Source of the DNA: Prochlorococcus sp. AG-347-K20
Lineage (GTDB): Bacteria; Cyanobacteriota; Cyanobacteriia; PCC-6307; Cyanobiaceae
Length of the DNA stretch: 64,000 bases
Direction of reading: 5' to 3'
Assembly: GCA_003281315.1 (NCBI GenBank)
Contig: QCCH01000007.1
Coordinates: 1 to 64,000, forward strand
Shown here: one piece after another, positions 47,509-56,932 of the stretch
Layout of the letters: each line of letters starts with the position of its first letter
How positions within the stretch are numbered: the stretch's first letter is position 1
Translations under genes and position numbers: made by a program
Notes under the pieces: generated by a model
What the model saw: the letters and a program-made list of their open reading frames with translations, nothing else
Told to the model about the DNA's origin: nothing
Database searches by the model: none

Positions 47509-49698
47509 GTGATTTTGAACTCCGAATTAAAAGAAAAAGGAGAAATAAAAGATTTAATGAATTCGAAGGATTCTTTTAGAGCTTTCCCTTTGGCGGCAAT
47601 TACAGGTCATAGCTTATTGAAATTATCTTTGCTTTTGGCAGCAGTTGATCCTAGTTTAGGAGGAGTGATTATCGCTGGCGGAAGAGGTACTGGAAAGTCA
47701 GTATTAGCAAGGGGTTTGCATACTTTACTCCCTCCTATAGAGATATTAGATAATGAATCAATCCTGGAAAAGCTAACTATAGGTAATAGTAATACTTCAT
47801 TAAGACCTATTGGTAGGAACCTAGATCCAGATAAACCAGCGGAATGGGATATTAGTACTAATAAATTGTTAGAGGAGTTAATTGGAAGTGATTATTTTAA
47901 TCAAACTGAAGAAATTCCAAAAAAAGTAAGAGAGGCTCCATTTATTCAAGTTCCCATTGGCATAACTGAAGACAGACTTGTTGGATCAATTGATGTCGCT
48001 GCCTCATTAAGTACAGGGGAACAAGTTTTTCAGCCTGGAATTTTGGCAGAAGCTCATAGAGGTGTTCTTTATGTAGACGATATAAATTTATTGGATGATG
48101 GCATTGTAAATTTAATTCTTGAAGCCACAGGAAGAGAGAAAAATAATATTGAAAGAGATGGTTTAAGCCTTTCTCATCCTTGTAAGTCACTTTTAATAGC
48201 AACTTATAATCCTGAAGAAGGTGCTCTAAGAGATCATGTTTTAGATCGTTTTGCCATCGTGCTTTCCGCAGATCAATCTATTGATAATGCTCAAAGAGTT
48301 GAGATTACAAAATCTGTTTTATCGCACGCAGAAAATAATATTAAATTTTCAGAAAAATGGTCTGAAGAATCTGATAATTTATCCACTCAATTAATTTTGG
48401 CAAGGCAATGGTTAAAAGATGTCAAAATAACAAAAGAGCAAATAACTTATTTAGTGAATGAAGCTCTTAGGGGAGGAGTAGAAGGGCATAGGTCAGAATT
48501 ATTTGCAGTAAAAGTAGCAAAAGCTAATGCAGCTCTTCGAGGCGATGAGAATGTAAATTCTGAAGACCTAAAAGTCGCAGTTAGGTTAGTTATTCTTCCA
48601 CGAGCAATGCAAATTCCTCCAGAAGATGATGATATTCAGCCCCCACCTCCAGAGGATCAGAGTCCCCCACCTCCACCTCAATCAAACAATGAAGAGTCTG
48701 AACCTGAGGCTAATGAAAATGATAATGACCAAGACCAAGACCAAGAACAAGAAGAAGATAATTCTGATGGAGAAGAAGAATCTACTCCCGAAATACCTGA
48801 AGAATTCATATTAGATCCTGAGGCATGTATGGTTGATCCTGATTTATTGCTTTTTTCATCGGCTAAAGCAAAAGCCGGAAATAGTGGAAGTAGATCAGTG
48901 ATATTCAGTGATAGTAGAGGGAGGTATGTGAAACCTATAATTCCAAGAGGTAAAGTAAAAAGAATTGCGGTAGATGCGACTTTGCGAGCTGCCGCTCCTT
49001 ATCAAAAATCGCGCAGATTAAGGAATCCTAATAAATCAATAATCATAGAAGAAAATGATTTTAGGGCTAAGCTTCTTCAAAAAAAGGCAGGTGCTTTAGT
49101 CATTTTTCTTGTTGATGCTAGTGGTTCTATGGCTCTTAATAGAATGCAAAGTGCTAAAGGTGCAGTTATCAGACTTTTGACCGAGGCATATGAGAACAGA
49201 GATGAAGTTGCTCTAATTCCCTTTAGAGGTAATCAGGCAGAAGTTCTTTTGCCTCCAACAAGATCAATAACTGCAGCGAAAAGAAGGCTAGAAACAATGC
49301 CTTGCGGAGGTGGATCGCCTTTAGCTCATGGACTAACGCAATCAGCAAAAGTAGCAAAAAATGCTCTTTCTACTGGAGATATAGGACAAGTTATTGTTGT
49401 TGGTATTACCGATGGAAGAGGAAATGTTCCATTAGGATTATCTCTAGGACAAAATGAGGTTGAGGTAAAAGATAACGAAAATGAAAATCTTAATTTAAAA
49501 CAGGAGGTTTTAGATATTGCTGCAAAATATCCCATGCTCGGGATAAAACTTTTAGTAATTGATACAGAGAGAAAATTTATAGCAAGTGGATTTGGTAAAG
49601 AATTAGCAGAGGCAGCTCAAGGAAAATACGTCCAATTGCCAAAAGCTACAGATAAAGCAATTGCAGCTATGGCTTTAAATGCTATCAATGAATTCTAA
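47509..49698 (+). CDS. chlD: Magnesium chelatase subunit D
   Basis: ATPase-platform subunit of the chelatase that inserts Mg into protoporphyrin IX, committing it to chlorophyll. The 729-residue protein has an N-terminal AAA+ domain ([30 protein letters not shown]). A proline-rich then strongly acidic linker lies around residues 375-430. The C-terminal von Willebrand A domain has the MIDAS-type motif [16 protein letters not shown] near residue 540. GTG at 47509 is used; an ATG 16 codons further in is an alternative start. Confidence 0.96.
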   Translation: MILNSELKEKGEIKDLMNSKDSFRAFPLAAITGHSLLKLSLLLAAVDPSLGGVIIAGGRGTGKSVLARGLHTLLPPIEILDNESILEKLTIGNSNTSLRPIGRNLDPDKPAEWDISTNKLLEELIGSDYFNQTEEIPKKVREAPFIQVPIGITEDRLVGSIDVAASLSTGEQVFQPGILAEAHRGVLYVDDINLLDDGIVNLILEATGREKNNIERDGLSLSHPCKSLLIATYNPEEGALRDHVLDRFAIVLSADQSIDNAQRVEITKSVLSHAENNIKFSEKWSEESDNLSTQLILARQWLKDVKITKEQITYLVNEALRGGVEGHRSELFAVKVAKANAALRGDENVNSEDLKVAVRLVILPRAMQIPPEDDDIQPPPPEDQSPPPPPQSNNEESEPEANENDNDQDQDQEQEEDNSDGEEESTPEIPEEFILDPEACMVDPDLLLFSSAKAKAGNSGSRSVIFSDSRGRYVKPIIPRGKVKRIAVDATLRAAAPYQKSRRLRNPNKSIIIEENDFRAKLLQKKAGALVIFLVDASGSMALNRMQSAKGAVIRLLTEAYENRDEVALIPFRGNQAEVLLPPTRSITAAKRRLETMPCGGGSPLAHGLTQSAKVAKNALSTGDIGQVIVVGITDGRGNVPLGLSLGQNEVEVKDNENENLNLKQEVLDIAAKYPMLGIKLLVIDTERKFIASGFGKELAEAAQGKYVQLPKATDKAIAAMALNAINEF

Positions 49699-49705
49699 AT
49701 ATTTC

Positions 49706-50551
49706 TTATGGATAAATTTCGTTAAGGAATTTTGAAAGTCCAATTGTTAAATCTCTTATAGATTTAGTTAATTCTTTATCTTGTGTTAATTTTTCAAAAT
49801 CATCGCTCATGTCGTCTATTTTGGTTGAGATTGAACTAGCAGCATTAATTGTCAATTTAATGTCATTAAGGGTTTCTTTGTCATCGATAGTAGACAAAAT
49901 GTTATTCAAATGATTAGCAGCAATTGTAATTTCTTTTATAAGAGGTTCAACTCTTTCTATTTCTTTTTTGGATAAATAAATTAATTCATCAAGATTTTCT
50001 TGTGTTTTATCAAATTGATCAATTGAGTTGAGGATGTTCTCAATTAAATTTTCTTGATTTGTTTCTTTTAAAAGTTGACTTATTTTATTAGTTATATTTG
50101 AGAGACTCGATAGCTGCTTACCTGTGATAGTGTCTCCCTGACAAATAATTAATTTGGTATCGCATTTTTCGGATATAGGTTTTGCAATGTTTTTAGGAAT
50201 TGACTTTTCACTAGTTTCTAAAGCAACTTGCACATCTCCTCCAAGGAAAGAATTTGTTACTACTCTTGCAAATGCAGGCCTTGGAAGGATAATTTCAGGA
50301 TTATTTAAAATTATTTTTGCTTTAATTGATTCATTCGTAAACAAGATATCTTCTATCGATCCTACTAAAATTCCTCTGTAAGTAACTGGAGATTTTTTTG
50401 ATAAACCGCTTGCGTTATTGAATTCAGCAAAGAGGTGCCAATTTTTTGAGGACAATCTTACTCCCCTTAGCCAAAAAGAAAAAAATGTGAATATTAAAAT
50501 TCCCCCTAATAAGGAAAACCCAACTATTGAATCTCTTAAGCTTCTACGCAT
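49706..50551 (-). CDS. MCE-domain (MlaD-like) lipid-transport protein
   Basis: A 281-residue protein with one N-terminal membrane span (residues ~10-28). A single MCE domain follows (~38-115: WHLFAEFNNASGLSKKSPVTYRGILVGSIEDI), then a long helical stretch (~150-281). It corresponds to MlaD in bacteria and TGD2 in chloroplasts, which hold lipids in transit between membranes. Five bases downstream of its ATPase partner. The permease (MlaE/TGD1) is not in the window. Confidence 0.88.
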   Translation of the reverse strand: MRRSLRDSIVGFSLLGGILIFTFFSFWLRGVRLSSKNWHLFAEFNNASGLSKKSPVTYRGILVGSIEDILFTNESIKAKIILNNPEIILPRPAFARVVTNSFLGGDVQVALETSEKSIPKNIAKPISEKCDTKLIICQGDTITGKQLSSLSNITNKISQLLKETNQENLIENILNSIDQFDKTQENLDELIYLSKKEIERVEPLIKEITIAANHLNNILSTIDDKETLNDIKLTINAASSISTKIDDMSDDFEKLTQDKELTKSIRDLTIGLSKFLNEIYP

Positions 50552-50556
50552 AATTT

Positions 50557-51342
50557 CTAAATGTCCTTGGGTTGCATTGGACCATTAAGTTTTCCATGCC
50601 TAAATTGAAATACATAGGGATCATTGCTCTCTTTAAATTCATTAATAGAACCTGCCCATCTAAATTTGCCTCCATAAAGCATTAAAACTTTATCTGAAGT
50701 CCTTTCTATAGTACTAAGAACATGACTAACCACAATAGATGATCCGCTAGCTTTATCATTTGTTTTATTAATTAGATCTTCAATTCTTGAAGAGGCAATT
50801 GGATCAAGGCCGGCAGTAGGTTCATCAAAAAGTAATAATGGTTTGGACTTTGCGTTAAGAGTTTGATCAGTAATTAATGCTCTAGCAAAACTTACTCTTT
50901 TTTGCATTCCTCCGCTTAATTCATTTGGAAGTTTATTCTCAACATTAAATAACCCTACCTCAGCTAAGCACTCACATACTATTTCATGAATTAACTTTTT
51001 AGATAGGTTTTTATTTCTCTTAAGGAGAAAACCTACATTTTCTTCAATGGTTAAAGATCCTAGTAAAGCCGGGTTCTGAAAAACTAGTCTTACATCAGGG
51101 GGATTATTTTGATCTAATCTCAAATAAGTTTGCTTCTCACCAAATATTCTTAATTCTCCTTTGTTGGGTAAAATGAGTCCTGCTAATATTTTTAATATGG
51201 TTGATTTGCCAGAACCTGATGGGCCGACAATAGCTAATTTCTCTCCGTCATTAAGTTTAAAATTTATTTGATTAAGCACATTAACTTTGCCCCAACTTAT
51301 TGAGAGGTTTTTTGTTTCAACTGCATGTTTTGATTTTTTCAA
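50557..51342 (-). CDS. ABC transporter ATPase, MlaF/TGD3-like
   Basis: A 261-residue ABC ATPase with Walker A GPSGSGKSTILKIL (~residue 39) and Q-loop RLVFQNPALLGSLTI. The signature is LSGGMQKRVSFARAL, and Walker B is LLLFDEPTAGLDPIASSRIEDLI. The sequence fits the MlaF type, and the adjacent MCE protein supports a lipid-import/retrograde transport complex. First gene of the pair; divergent from the YvcK-like gene with a 131-base gap. Confidence 0.9.
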   Translation of the reverse strand: MKKSKHAVETKNLSISWGKVNVLNQINFKLNDGEKLAIVGPSGSGKSTILKILAGLILPNKGELRIFGEKQTYLRLDQNNPPDVRLVFQNPALLGSLTIEENVGFLLKRNKNLSKKLIHEIVCECLAEVGLFNVENKLPNELSGGMQKRVSFARALITDQTLNAKSKPLLLFDEPTAGLDPIASSRIEDLINKTNDKASGSSIVVSHVLSTIERTSDKVLMLYGGKFRWAGSINEFKESNDPYVFQFRHGKLNGPMQPKDI

Positions 51343-51473
51343 AACTTATATTAAAGAGCATCTATCTATTTCATTTTGCCTATTTTTTGAAATAAAAAAA
51401 GGATGTATGAATTTGATTTATAATGATTCTATAAAGTTTCAAATTTGAGAAGAATAATTTAAGAGGTTTTTTA

Positions 51474-52859
51474 ATGAATAAGCGTAAAAAAAGGGCAAGA
51501 AGATACTATAAAAATTATAAAAAGTCTAATTTTGACTTATTGACGAAAATCTTAAGGACTTTGAGTTGGCTTTTGCCAGGATTGGTAATAAAAAGATGGA
51601 TGTTTACATCTGCTTTAGGTTTTTTGACTACATTATTAGGCGTAGCAATTTGGACAAATTTAAGACCACTCTATTGGCTTATTGAAATCTTTTTTTCGGT
51701 AATGACGGGTTTAACAAGTATTTTGCCTGTTTCATTAATGGGACCATTAATTTTTGTTTTTGGAATATTATTAATAGGGATTGGACAAAATAGAAGTATT
51801 AATTCTATTCAAAAAGCGCTTGTTCCAGAAAAAGATACATTTTTAGTTGATGCATTAAGAGTTAAAAGCAAATTAAATAGAGGTCCAAATATTGTTGCAA
51901 TTGGGGGCGGTACAGGCTTATCTACTTTACTGAAAGGCTTAAAAAATTACAGTAGCAATATTACAGCAATCGTTACTGTATCCGATGATGGTGGAAGTAG
52001 TGGGATTCTCAGAAAACAATTAGGTGTACAACCTCCAGGAGATATAAGAAATTGTCTGGCAGCCTTATCAAACGAAGAACCTACCTTAACTAGATTATTT
52101 CAGTATAGATTTTCAGGAGGTAGCGGTCTGGAAGGCCATAGTTTTGGAAATCTCTTCTTGTCAGCTTTAACAACAATTACGGGGAGTTTAGAAAAAGCAG
52201 TTCAAGCCGCTAGTAAGGTTTTGGCGGTACAAGGTCAAGTTTTACCTGCAACTAATATTGACGTTATGTTATGGGCCGAATTAGAAGACGGTGAAAAGAT
52301 TTTTGGTGAAAGCAAGATTAGCAAATCTAAGAAATTAATTTCGAGGATTGGTTATTTGCCAGAAAATCCTTCGGCTCTTCCGAGTGCTCTTGAATCTATA
52401 AAAGAAGCTGATGTAATTGTTCTTGGTCCAGGCAGTCTATACACCTCTTTATTACCTAACCTGTTGGTACCAGATATAGTAGATGCATTATTGGAAAGTA
52501 ATGCTCCCAAAATTTATATAAGTAATTTGATGACTCAGCCAGGAGAAACAGATGGCCTAGATGTTTATCAACATATCAAAGCAATAGAAAAACAATTATC
52601 AAATTTTGGAGTTAATTCTCGAATTTTTAATTCAATCTTATCTCAGATTCAATTTGAAAAGTCTCCATTAGTAGACTATTACGAAAGTAGAGGGGCAGAA
52701 CCTGTCCAATGTAATAAACAAAAATTATTATCTGAGGGTTATTATGTTTTGCAAGCACCATTATATTCAAAAAGAATAACGCCAACTCTTAGACATGACC
52801 CAAGGAGACTCGGAAGAGCAGTGATGTTTATATACCGCAAGTTAAAAAAATTAAACTAA
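51474..52859 (+). CDS. YvcK/CofD-like protein with membrane anchor
   Basis: A 461-residue protein. Residues 1-20 are very basic (KRKKRARRYYKNYKK), followed by two or three hydrophobic segments (~43-60, ~64-84, ~88-104). A GTPase-like UPF0052/CofD-fold domain starts at IVAIGGGTGLSTLLKGL (residue ~140). VSDDGGSSGILRKQLGVQPPGDIRNCLAAL and VLGPGSLYTSLLPNLLVPDI complete the nucleotide-sugar site. Bacillus YvcK binds UDP-GlcNAc and is needed for gluconeogenic growth and cell shape; a similar link to envelope or carbon flow is inferred here. Stop codon overlaps ndhJ's by four bases. Confidence 0.88.
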   Translation: MNKRKKRARRYYKNYKKSNFDLLTKILRTLSWLLPGLVIKRWMFTSALGFLTTLLGVAIWTNLRPLYWLIEIFFSVMTGLTSILPVSLMGPLIFVFGILLIGIGQNRSINSIQKALVPEKDTFLVDALRVKSKLNRGPNIVAIGGGTGLSTLLKGLKNYSSNITAIVTVSDDGGSSGILRKQLGVQPPGDIRNCLAALSNEEPTLTRLFQYRFSGGSGLEGHSFGNLFLSALTTITGSLEKAVQAASKVLAVQGQVLPATNIDVMLWAELEDGEKIFGESKISKSKKLISRIGYLPENPSALPSALESIKEADVIVLGPGSLYTSLLPNLLVPDIVDALLESNAPKIYISNLMTQPGETDGLDVYQHIKAIEKQLSNFGVNSRIFNSILSQIQFEKSPLVDYYESRGAEPVQCNKQKLLSEGYYVLQAPLYSKRITPTLRHDPRRLGRAVMFIYRKLKKLN

Positions 52860-53386
52860 TAGGCATCTTGAAGTTCATAGAAATCTGGTTGAATATAATC
52901 TTTTCGCAATGGCCATCCTCTCCAATCTTCGGGCATCAAGAGTCTTTTGGGATTTGGATGATCACTAAAATTAATTCCATACATGTCATATGTTTCTCTT
53001 TCTTGCCAATCGCTTCCTTTGAAAATTTTATACAAACTAGGGATTGATAAATCAGAATCTCTTTTAAGAAAAACTTTTAATCTGACTTCTTTAATCTTTT
53101 CAATCTTTTGTAAGTCATCAACAGTTATAAAATGATAGAAACTTACAAGATTTTTCCCAGGACCTTCATCATAGCCACCTTGACATTGGAGATAGTTGAA
53201 ACCGTAATTTCTTAAGGTAGATACTGCTTCATATAATTTGTTAGGTTTCACAGAAATGTTTTCAATTCCTATGTGATCATCAGGTAAAGATTGATTTGGA
53301 ATTCCATCTTTAGACAAAGATTGGCTTATCAAGCCTTCTTTTTCTATTGAAGTATCTGAGGATTTGGCTAAACCGTCTTTTTCCAT
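52856..53386 (-). CDS. ndhJ: NAD(P)H-quinone oxidoreductase subunit J
   Basis: Peripheral-arm subunit of the thylakoid NDH-1 complex (counterpart of NuoC) for cyclic electron flow and respiration. The 176-residue protein has the family end DWQERETYDMYGINFSDHPNPKRLLMPEDWRGWPLRKDY. A low-complexity Ser/Asp/Glu-rich N-terminus (residues 1-40) is unusual but common in picocyanobacteria. Overlaps the ndhK stop by one base; last gene of ndhC-ndhK-ndhJ. Confidence 0.95.
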   Translation of the reverse strand: MEKDGLAKSSDTSIEKEGLISQSLSKDGIPNQSLPDDHIGIENISVKPNKLYEAVSTLRNYGFNYLQCQGGYDEGPGKNLVSFYHFITVDDLQKIEKIKEVRLKVFLKRDSDLSIPSLYKIFKGSDWQERETYDMYGINFSDHPNPKRLLMPEDWRGWPLRKDYIQPDFYELQDAY

Positions 53387-54120
53387 TAATTTTCTACAGT
53401 ATCAACAATTTCAGCTTTTTCAGTATTTTCAGGTAATTCAGTTATTATTTCTTTTTTTGAGGAGGGAATGACGTTAGCTGAAGTTTTGTTTAGATATTCA
53501 CCTGTATTTTCTGAGAAAACAAGATTCATTTCATGATCAGCTGTTATGTATCTGTGAGTTTGCTCTGTTTTTGTGCGCTCTAAAATTGATTCATTACCAA
53601 CTTTTTTTCTTAATTTAATTACAGCATCAAAAATTGCTTCTGGTCTTGGTGGGCATCCTGGAAGATATAAGTCAACTGGTATCAATTTATCAACACCTCT
53701 TACAGCAGTTGTAGAATCTGCACTGAACATTCCTCCTGTAATTGTGCAAGCACCCATTGCGATAACATATTTAGGTTCAGGCATCTGCTCATAAAGTCTT
53801 ACAAGCGCGGGAGCCATCTTCATTGTTACTGTCCCTGCAACTATTAGTAAATCTGCTTGCCTTGGTGAGCTTCTAGGTACTAATCCAAATCTATCAAAAT
53901 CAAATCTTGATCCAATTAAGGCAGCAAATTCTATAAAACAACAAGCTGTTCCGTACAAGAGAGGCCATAGACTACTAAGTCTAGCCCAATTATGAAGGTC
54001 GTCTAAACTTGTCAATATAATATTTTCGCTTAAATCTGTAGTAACTTGGGGTGCACCAAGAGGATTGCAAGTTCCTTCTCGGATTTCTCTTATCGCTTTT
54101 GGGGATAATTGTGGATTCAA
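53386..54120 (-). CDS. ndhK: NAD(P)H-quinone oxidoreductase subunit K
   Basis: Carries the terminal N2-type [4Fe-4S] cluster of NDH-1. Cysteine motifs [10 protein letters not shown] (near residue 59), [12 protein letters not shown] (near residue 122) and [11 protein letters not shown] (near residue 155) are present. After the conserved core the protein has a ~60-residue Glu/Thr/Ser-rich tail (to residue 244) that looks disordered. Four bases follow ndhC, and the stop overlaps ndhJ by one base. Confidence 0.96.
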   Translation of the reverse strand: MNPQLSPKAIREIREGTCNPLGAPQVTTDLSENIILTSLDDLHNWARLSSLWPLLYGTACCFIEFAALIGSRFDFDRFGLVPRSSPRQADLLIVAGTVTMKMAPALVRLYEQMPEPKYVIAMGACTITGGMFSADSTTAVRGVDKLIPVDLYLPGCPPRPEAIFDAVIKLRKKVGNESILERTKTEQTHRYITADHEMNLVFSENTGEYLNKTSANVIPSSKKEIITELPENTEKAEIVDTVEN

Positions 54121-54124
54121 TTTT

Positions 54125-54487
54125 TTAACTCCATTCTAAAGCACCTTTTCTCCATGCGTATGCCAGTGCGATAACAAGTATTGCAATGAAAATTAAAGCC
54201 TCAATAAAGGCTAACAAGCCTAATCTATTAAAGGCAACAGCCCAAGGATAAAGGAATACCGTCTCAACATCAAATATAACGAAAACTAAGGCAAACATGT
54301 AATAACGAATATTAAATTGAATCCATGCTCCTCCTATAGGCTCCATTCCAGATTCATATGTAAGTTTTCTTTCACCTGTTCTGCCCTTTGGGGCAACGAT
54401 AAGATTAGTAACTAGAGCTAATATTGGTACTGCTGCGGCAATGAGAAGGAAACCTAAAAAATATTCATAGCCAGTTAATAAAAACAT
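54125..54487 (-). CDS. ndhC: NAD(P)H-quinone oxidoreductase subunit 3 (C)
   Basis: Membrane-arm subunit (NuoA counterpart), 120 residues with three spans (~6-28, ~62-82, ~90-112). The conserved loop [43 protein letters not shown] is present. Start of the ndhCKJ unit; divergent from rubredoxin with 77 bases between start codons. Confidence 0.96.
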   Translation of the reverse strand: MFLLTGYEYFLGFLLIAAAVPILALVTNLIVAPKGRTGERKLTYESGMEPIGGAWIQFNIRYYMFALVFVIFDVETVFLYPWAVAFNRLGLLAFIEALIFIAILVIALAYAWRKGALEWS

Positions 54488-54564
54488 TTTAAAAAATTAA
54501 TTTTGAATAAAAGTCGCTTAATTAAGCAAAATCTTTTAAAGTTCTTAAAGAACAATAATAAACC

Positions 54565-54993
54565 GTGAGTGAAAACATTCAACCAGCCTCTGAGGAAAAC
54601 AAAATAGTTGAAGACTTTGAGAAAGAAAATCTTTCTGAAAACTCCACAGGAGTAAATGTTGAACAACCTATCCTTAATTTAGAACAAAATAGATTCGAAT
54701 GTAGAAGTTGTGGATACATTTATGATCCATCTGAAGGAAATAAAAAATTAAACATACCTAAAAATACGCCTTTTTCGGAGTTGGACGGGAATACTTTTGC
54801 TTGCCCTGTTTGTCGAGCCGGTAAAAATTTTTATAAGGATATTGGATCTAGAGCAAAACCTAGTGGATTTGAAGAGAATTTAGTTTATGGATTTGGATTT
54901 AATAGTTTACCTCCTGGACAAAAAAATATATTGATTTTTGGAGGATTGGCTTTTGCTGCTGCTATGTTCCTTTCTTTGTACTCTTTGCATTAA
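54565..54993 (+). CDS. rub: Membrane-anchored rubredoxin (RubA)
   Basis: A 142-residue protein. The polar N-terminal tail (1-45) is followed by a rubredoxin domain with iron ligands CRSCGYIYDP and CPVCRAGKNFY, then a C-terminal membrane span (~122-140). RubA is required for PSII or PSI assembly in cyanobacteria and algae (family knowledge). The GTG at 54565 is the only start giving the domain with its N-tail. It precedes ycf48 by 9 bases, matching the conserved rub-ycf48-psbEFLJ order. Confidence 0.94.
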   Translation: MSENIQPASEENKIVEDFEKENLSENSTGVNVEQPILNLEQNRFECRSCGYIYDPSEGNKKLNIPKNTPFSELDGNTFACPVCRAGKNFYKDIGSRAKPSGFEENLVYGFGFNSLPPGQKNILIFGGLAFAAAMFLSLYSLH

Positions 54994-55002
54994 TATATTT
55001 AA

Positions 55003-56016
55003 ATGAAAAATTTTTTTACCAGTATTCCTAATCTTCTTTTTTCTGTAGTTCTCTGTTTTGTTTTAAGCAGTTGTTCATCTACAGGTGTCAAGATGAATGA
55101 AAGCAGCCCTTGGAAAACAATTCAGTTTGAAGATCAGGCTAATGCCTTAGATGTTGATTTTATAGATGATAATCATGGGTTTTTAGTAGGCTCAAACAGA
55201 TTGATTATGGAATCTACTGATGGTGGTGAAACATGGGAAAAAAGATCATTAGATATTTCTGCTGAAGAGAACTTTCGCCTTCTCGATATTGATTTTAAGG
55301 GTTCTGAAGGTTGGTTGATAGGGCAACCCTCTCTGGTAATGCATACTTTCGATGAAGGTAAAAATTGGACTAGGCTTTCACTTGGGAAGTTGCCAGGCCA
55401 ACCTTTCCTAGTTACTACTATTGATGAAGGAGTTGCTCAACTGGCGACAACCTCAGCAGCTATTTATGAAACTTCCAATAGCGGTGAAACATGGGAGGCA
55501 AAAGTATCAGACCCTTCGGAACAGGGCGGTATAAGAGATTTAAGAAGGACATCTAGCGGTGATTATGTAAGCGTAAGCAGTCTTGGTAATTTCTTCTCTA
55601 CTCTTGATAGCGATAGCAATACTTGGATTGCTCACCAAAGAGCAAGTAGTAAGAGAGTGCAAAGCATTGGTTTCAATCCAGAAGGAAGTTTATGGATGCT
55701 TTCAAGAGGTGCGGAAATTAGATTTAATGAAGATTCTAATAATTTAGAAAGTTGGTCAAAGCCTATAATCCCTATTCTTAATGGTTACAATTATTTAGAC
55801 ATGGGATGGGATCCAAATGGCGACATATGGGCTGGCGGTGGCAATGGCACTTTAATAGTAAGTAAAGATCAAGGTGAAACTTGGAATTCAGATCCTCTTG
55901 CTTCAGCATTGCCTACTAACTATATAAAAATAGTTTTTCTTGATAAGGAGTCTTTAGATAATCAAAAAGGATTCATACTTGGCGAGCGTGGTTACATTCT
56001 TAAATGGAATGGCTAA
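55003..56016 (+). CDS. ycf48: Photosystem II assembly factor Ycf48/HCF136
   Basis: A 337-residue lipoprotein-type lumenal factor that stabilises newly made D1 in the PSII assembly intermediate. The signal peptide ends in a lipobox LSSC (Cys24). The rest is a seven-bladed beta-propeller of BNR-like repeats, visible as recurring [19 protein letters not shown] and [10 protein letters not shown] segments. Follows rubredoxin and precedes the psbEFLJ operon. Confidence 0.95.
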   Translation: MKNFFTSIPNLLFSVVLCFVLSSCSSTGVKMNESSPWKTIQFEDQANALDVDFIDDNHGFLVGSNRLIMESTDGGETWEKRSLDISAEENFRLLDIDFKGSEGWLIGQPSLVMHTFDEGKNWTRLSLGKLPGQPFLVTTIDEGVAQLATTSAAIYETSNSGETWEAKVSDPSEQGGIRDLRRTSSGDYVSVSSLGNFFSTLDSDSNTWIAHQRASSKRVQSIGFNPEGSLWMLSRGAEIRFNEDSNNLESWSKPIIPILNGYNYLDMGWDPNGDIWAGGGNGTLIVSKDQGETWNSDPLASALPTNYIKIVFLDKESLDNQKGFILGERGYILKWNG

Positions 56017-56110
56017 ATCTTTAATAACTTAAGAAAATTATAAAAAAAATCTTAATTTTGGATGAATTTAACAACTGTCTGTAACCAAGCTGTTAATTTC
56101 TTCGCGAACT

Positions 56111-56116
56111 TATGAT
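56111..56116 (+). promoter_or_regulatory. Likely -10 element of psbEFLJ
   Basis: TATGAT lies 38 bases before the psbE ATG in the 131-base gap after ycf48. No good -35 hexamer is visible. The inverted repeat TTAAGA/TCTTAA near 56031-56055 may mark the ycf48 3' end. Confidence 0.35.
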
Positions 56117-56153
56117 TTTACACTGTAAGATCATATGGTAAACATTTGTGATT

Positions 56154-56402
56154 ATGGCCGCAGGTTCAACGGGTGAACGCCCATTCTTTGAAATAATCAC
56201 CAGTATTAGGTACTGGATTATTCATGCAGTAACATTACCAGCTATTTTTATAGCAGGCTTCTTGTTCGTATACACAGGTTTGGCTTACGACGCTTTCGGT
56301 ACTCCTCGTCCGGATAGTTACTTTCAGGCATCTGAAGCAAAAGCTCCTGTTGTAACACAAAGATTTGATGCGAAATCTCAACTTGATTTAAGAACAAAAT
56401 AA
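56154..56402 (+). CDS. psbE: Cytochrome b559 alpha subunit
   Basis: Heme-binding PSII subunit, 82 residues. [21 protein letters not shown], then [14 protein letters not shown] with the heme-ligand histidine, is the invariant start. I chose ATG 56154 over GTG 56148 because the family begins [10 protein letters not shown]. The tail has [13 protein letters not shown]. First of four tightly spaced genes. Confidence 0.97.
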   Translation: MAAGSTGERPFFEIITSIRYWIIHAVTLPAIFIAGFLFVYTGLAYDAFGTPRPDSYFQASEAKAPVVTQRFDAKSQLDLRTK

Positions 56403-56404
56403 CT

Positions 56405-56551
56405 ATGTCTAATTCTCAAGCGCCAATGCAGGCTGCGGAAGTCCGCGTTTATCCTATATTTACTGTTCGTTGGCTAGCAGTTCATGCTTTAGCTATTCCA
56501 TCAGTATTCTTTTTGGGTTCTATTGCTGCTATGCAATTCGTAGCCCGATAA
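56405..56551 (+). CDS. psbF: Cytochrome b559 beta subunit
   Basis: 48 residues. [20 protein letters not shown] is followed by [24 protein letters not shown], with the second heme-ligand histidine in AVHALAIP. It starts two bases after psbE and pairs with it to bind one heme in PSII. Confidence 0.97.
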
Positions 56552-56562
56552 ATTTAACAATC

Positions 56563-56682
56563 ATGCAAGTTAACGAAAATCCTAACAAAGTTCCAGTTGA
56601 ACTTAATCGTACAAGCCTTTATTTAGGCTTACTATCAGTCTTTGTATTGGGAATTTTATTTTCCAGTTACTTTTTCAATTAA
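56563..56682 (+). CDS. psbL: Photosystem II protein L
   Basis: A 39-residue PSII subunit. [20 protein letters not shown] followed by a single membrane span ending FSSYFFN is the PsbL pattern; ATG 56563 matches the family length. A longer open frame from 56470 overlaps psbF in another frame and is not meaningful. Confidence 0.97.
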
Positions 56683-56691
56683 ATTAAAACT

Positions 56692-56889
56692 ATGAGTAAA
56701 TTAAAAGGACCTGATGGAAGAATTCCAGATAGACTTCCCGACGGTAGACCAGCAGTTGCATGGGAAAGAAGATGGACTGAAGGAACTCTTCCTCTATGGC
56801 TTGTTGCTACAGCTGGTGGAATCGCAGTTATCTTCGTTTTAGGTATATTTTTCTATGGTTCATACCAAGGAGTTGGAGCAGGAGGCTAA
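56692..56889 (+). CDS. psbJ: Photosystem II protein J
   Basis: A 65-residue single-span PSII subunit with the N-terminal extension [20 protein letters not shown] usual in cyanobacteria. [36 protein letters not shown] is the conserved part. Last of psbEFLJ; it converges on mtnP with a 43-base gap lacking a clear terminator. Confidence 0.97.
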   Translation: MSKLKGPDGRIPDRLPDGRPAVAWERRWTEGTLPLWLVATAGGIAVIFVLGIFFYGSYQGVGAGG

Positions 56890-56932
56890 CAAATCCTTAC
56901 CTTGACCTTATAATCACTTATATCAAATAAGC

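Noticed and set aside
48626..48814. Out-of-frame ORF with Lys/Thr repeats inside chlD
   Set aside because: It arises from the acidic low-complexity linker of chlD read in another frame.
47509..49698. chlD as a MoxR/VWA defence or stress operon
   Set aside because: The AAA+ domain, proline/acid linker and VWA domain in this order and length are those of ChlD, and the organism needs chlorophyll.
54475..54666. Minus-strand ORF across the ndhC-rubredoxin gap
   Set aside because: Hydrophobic, Phe-rich shadow of AT-rich DNA overlapping the well-supported rubredoxin gene.
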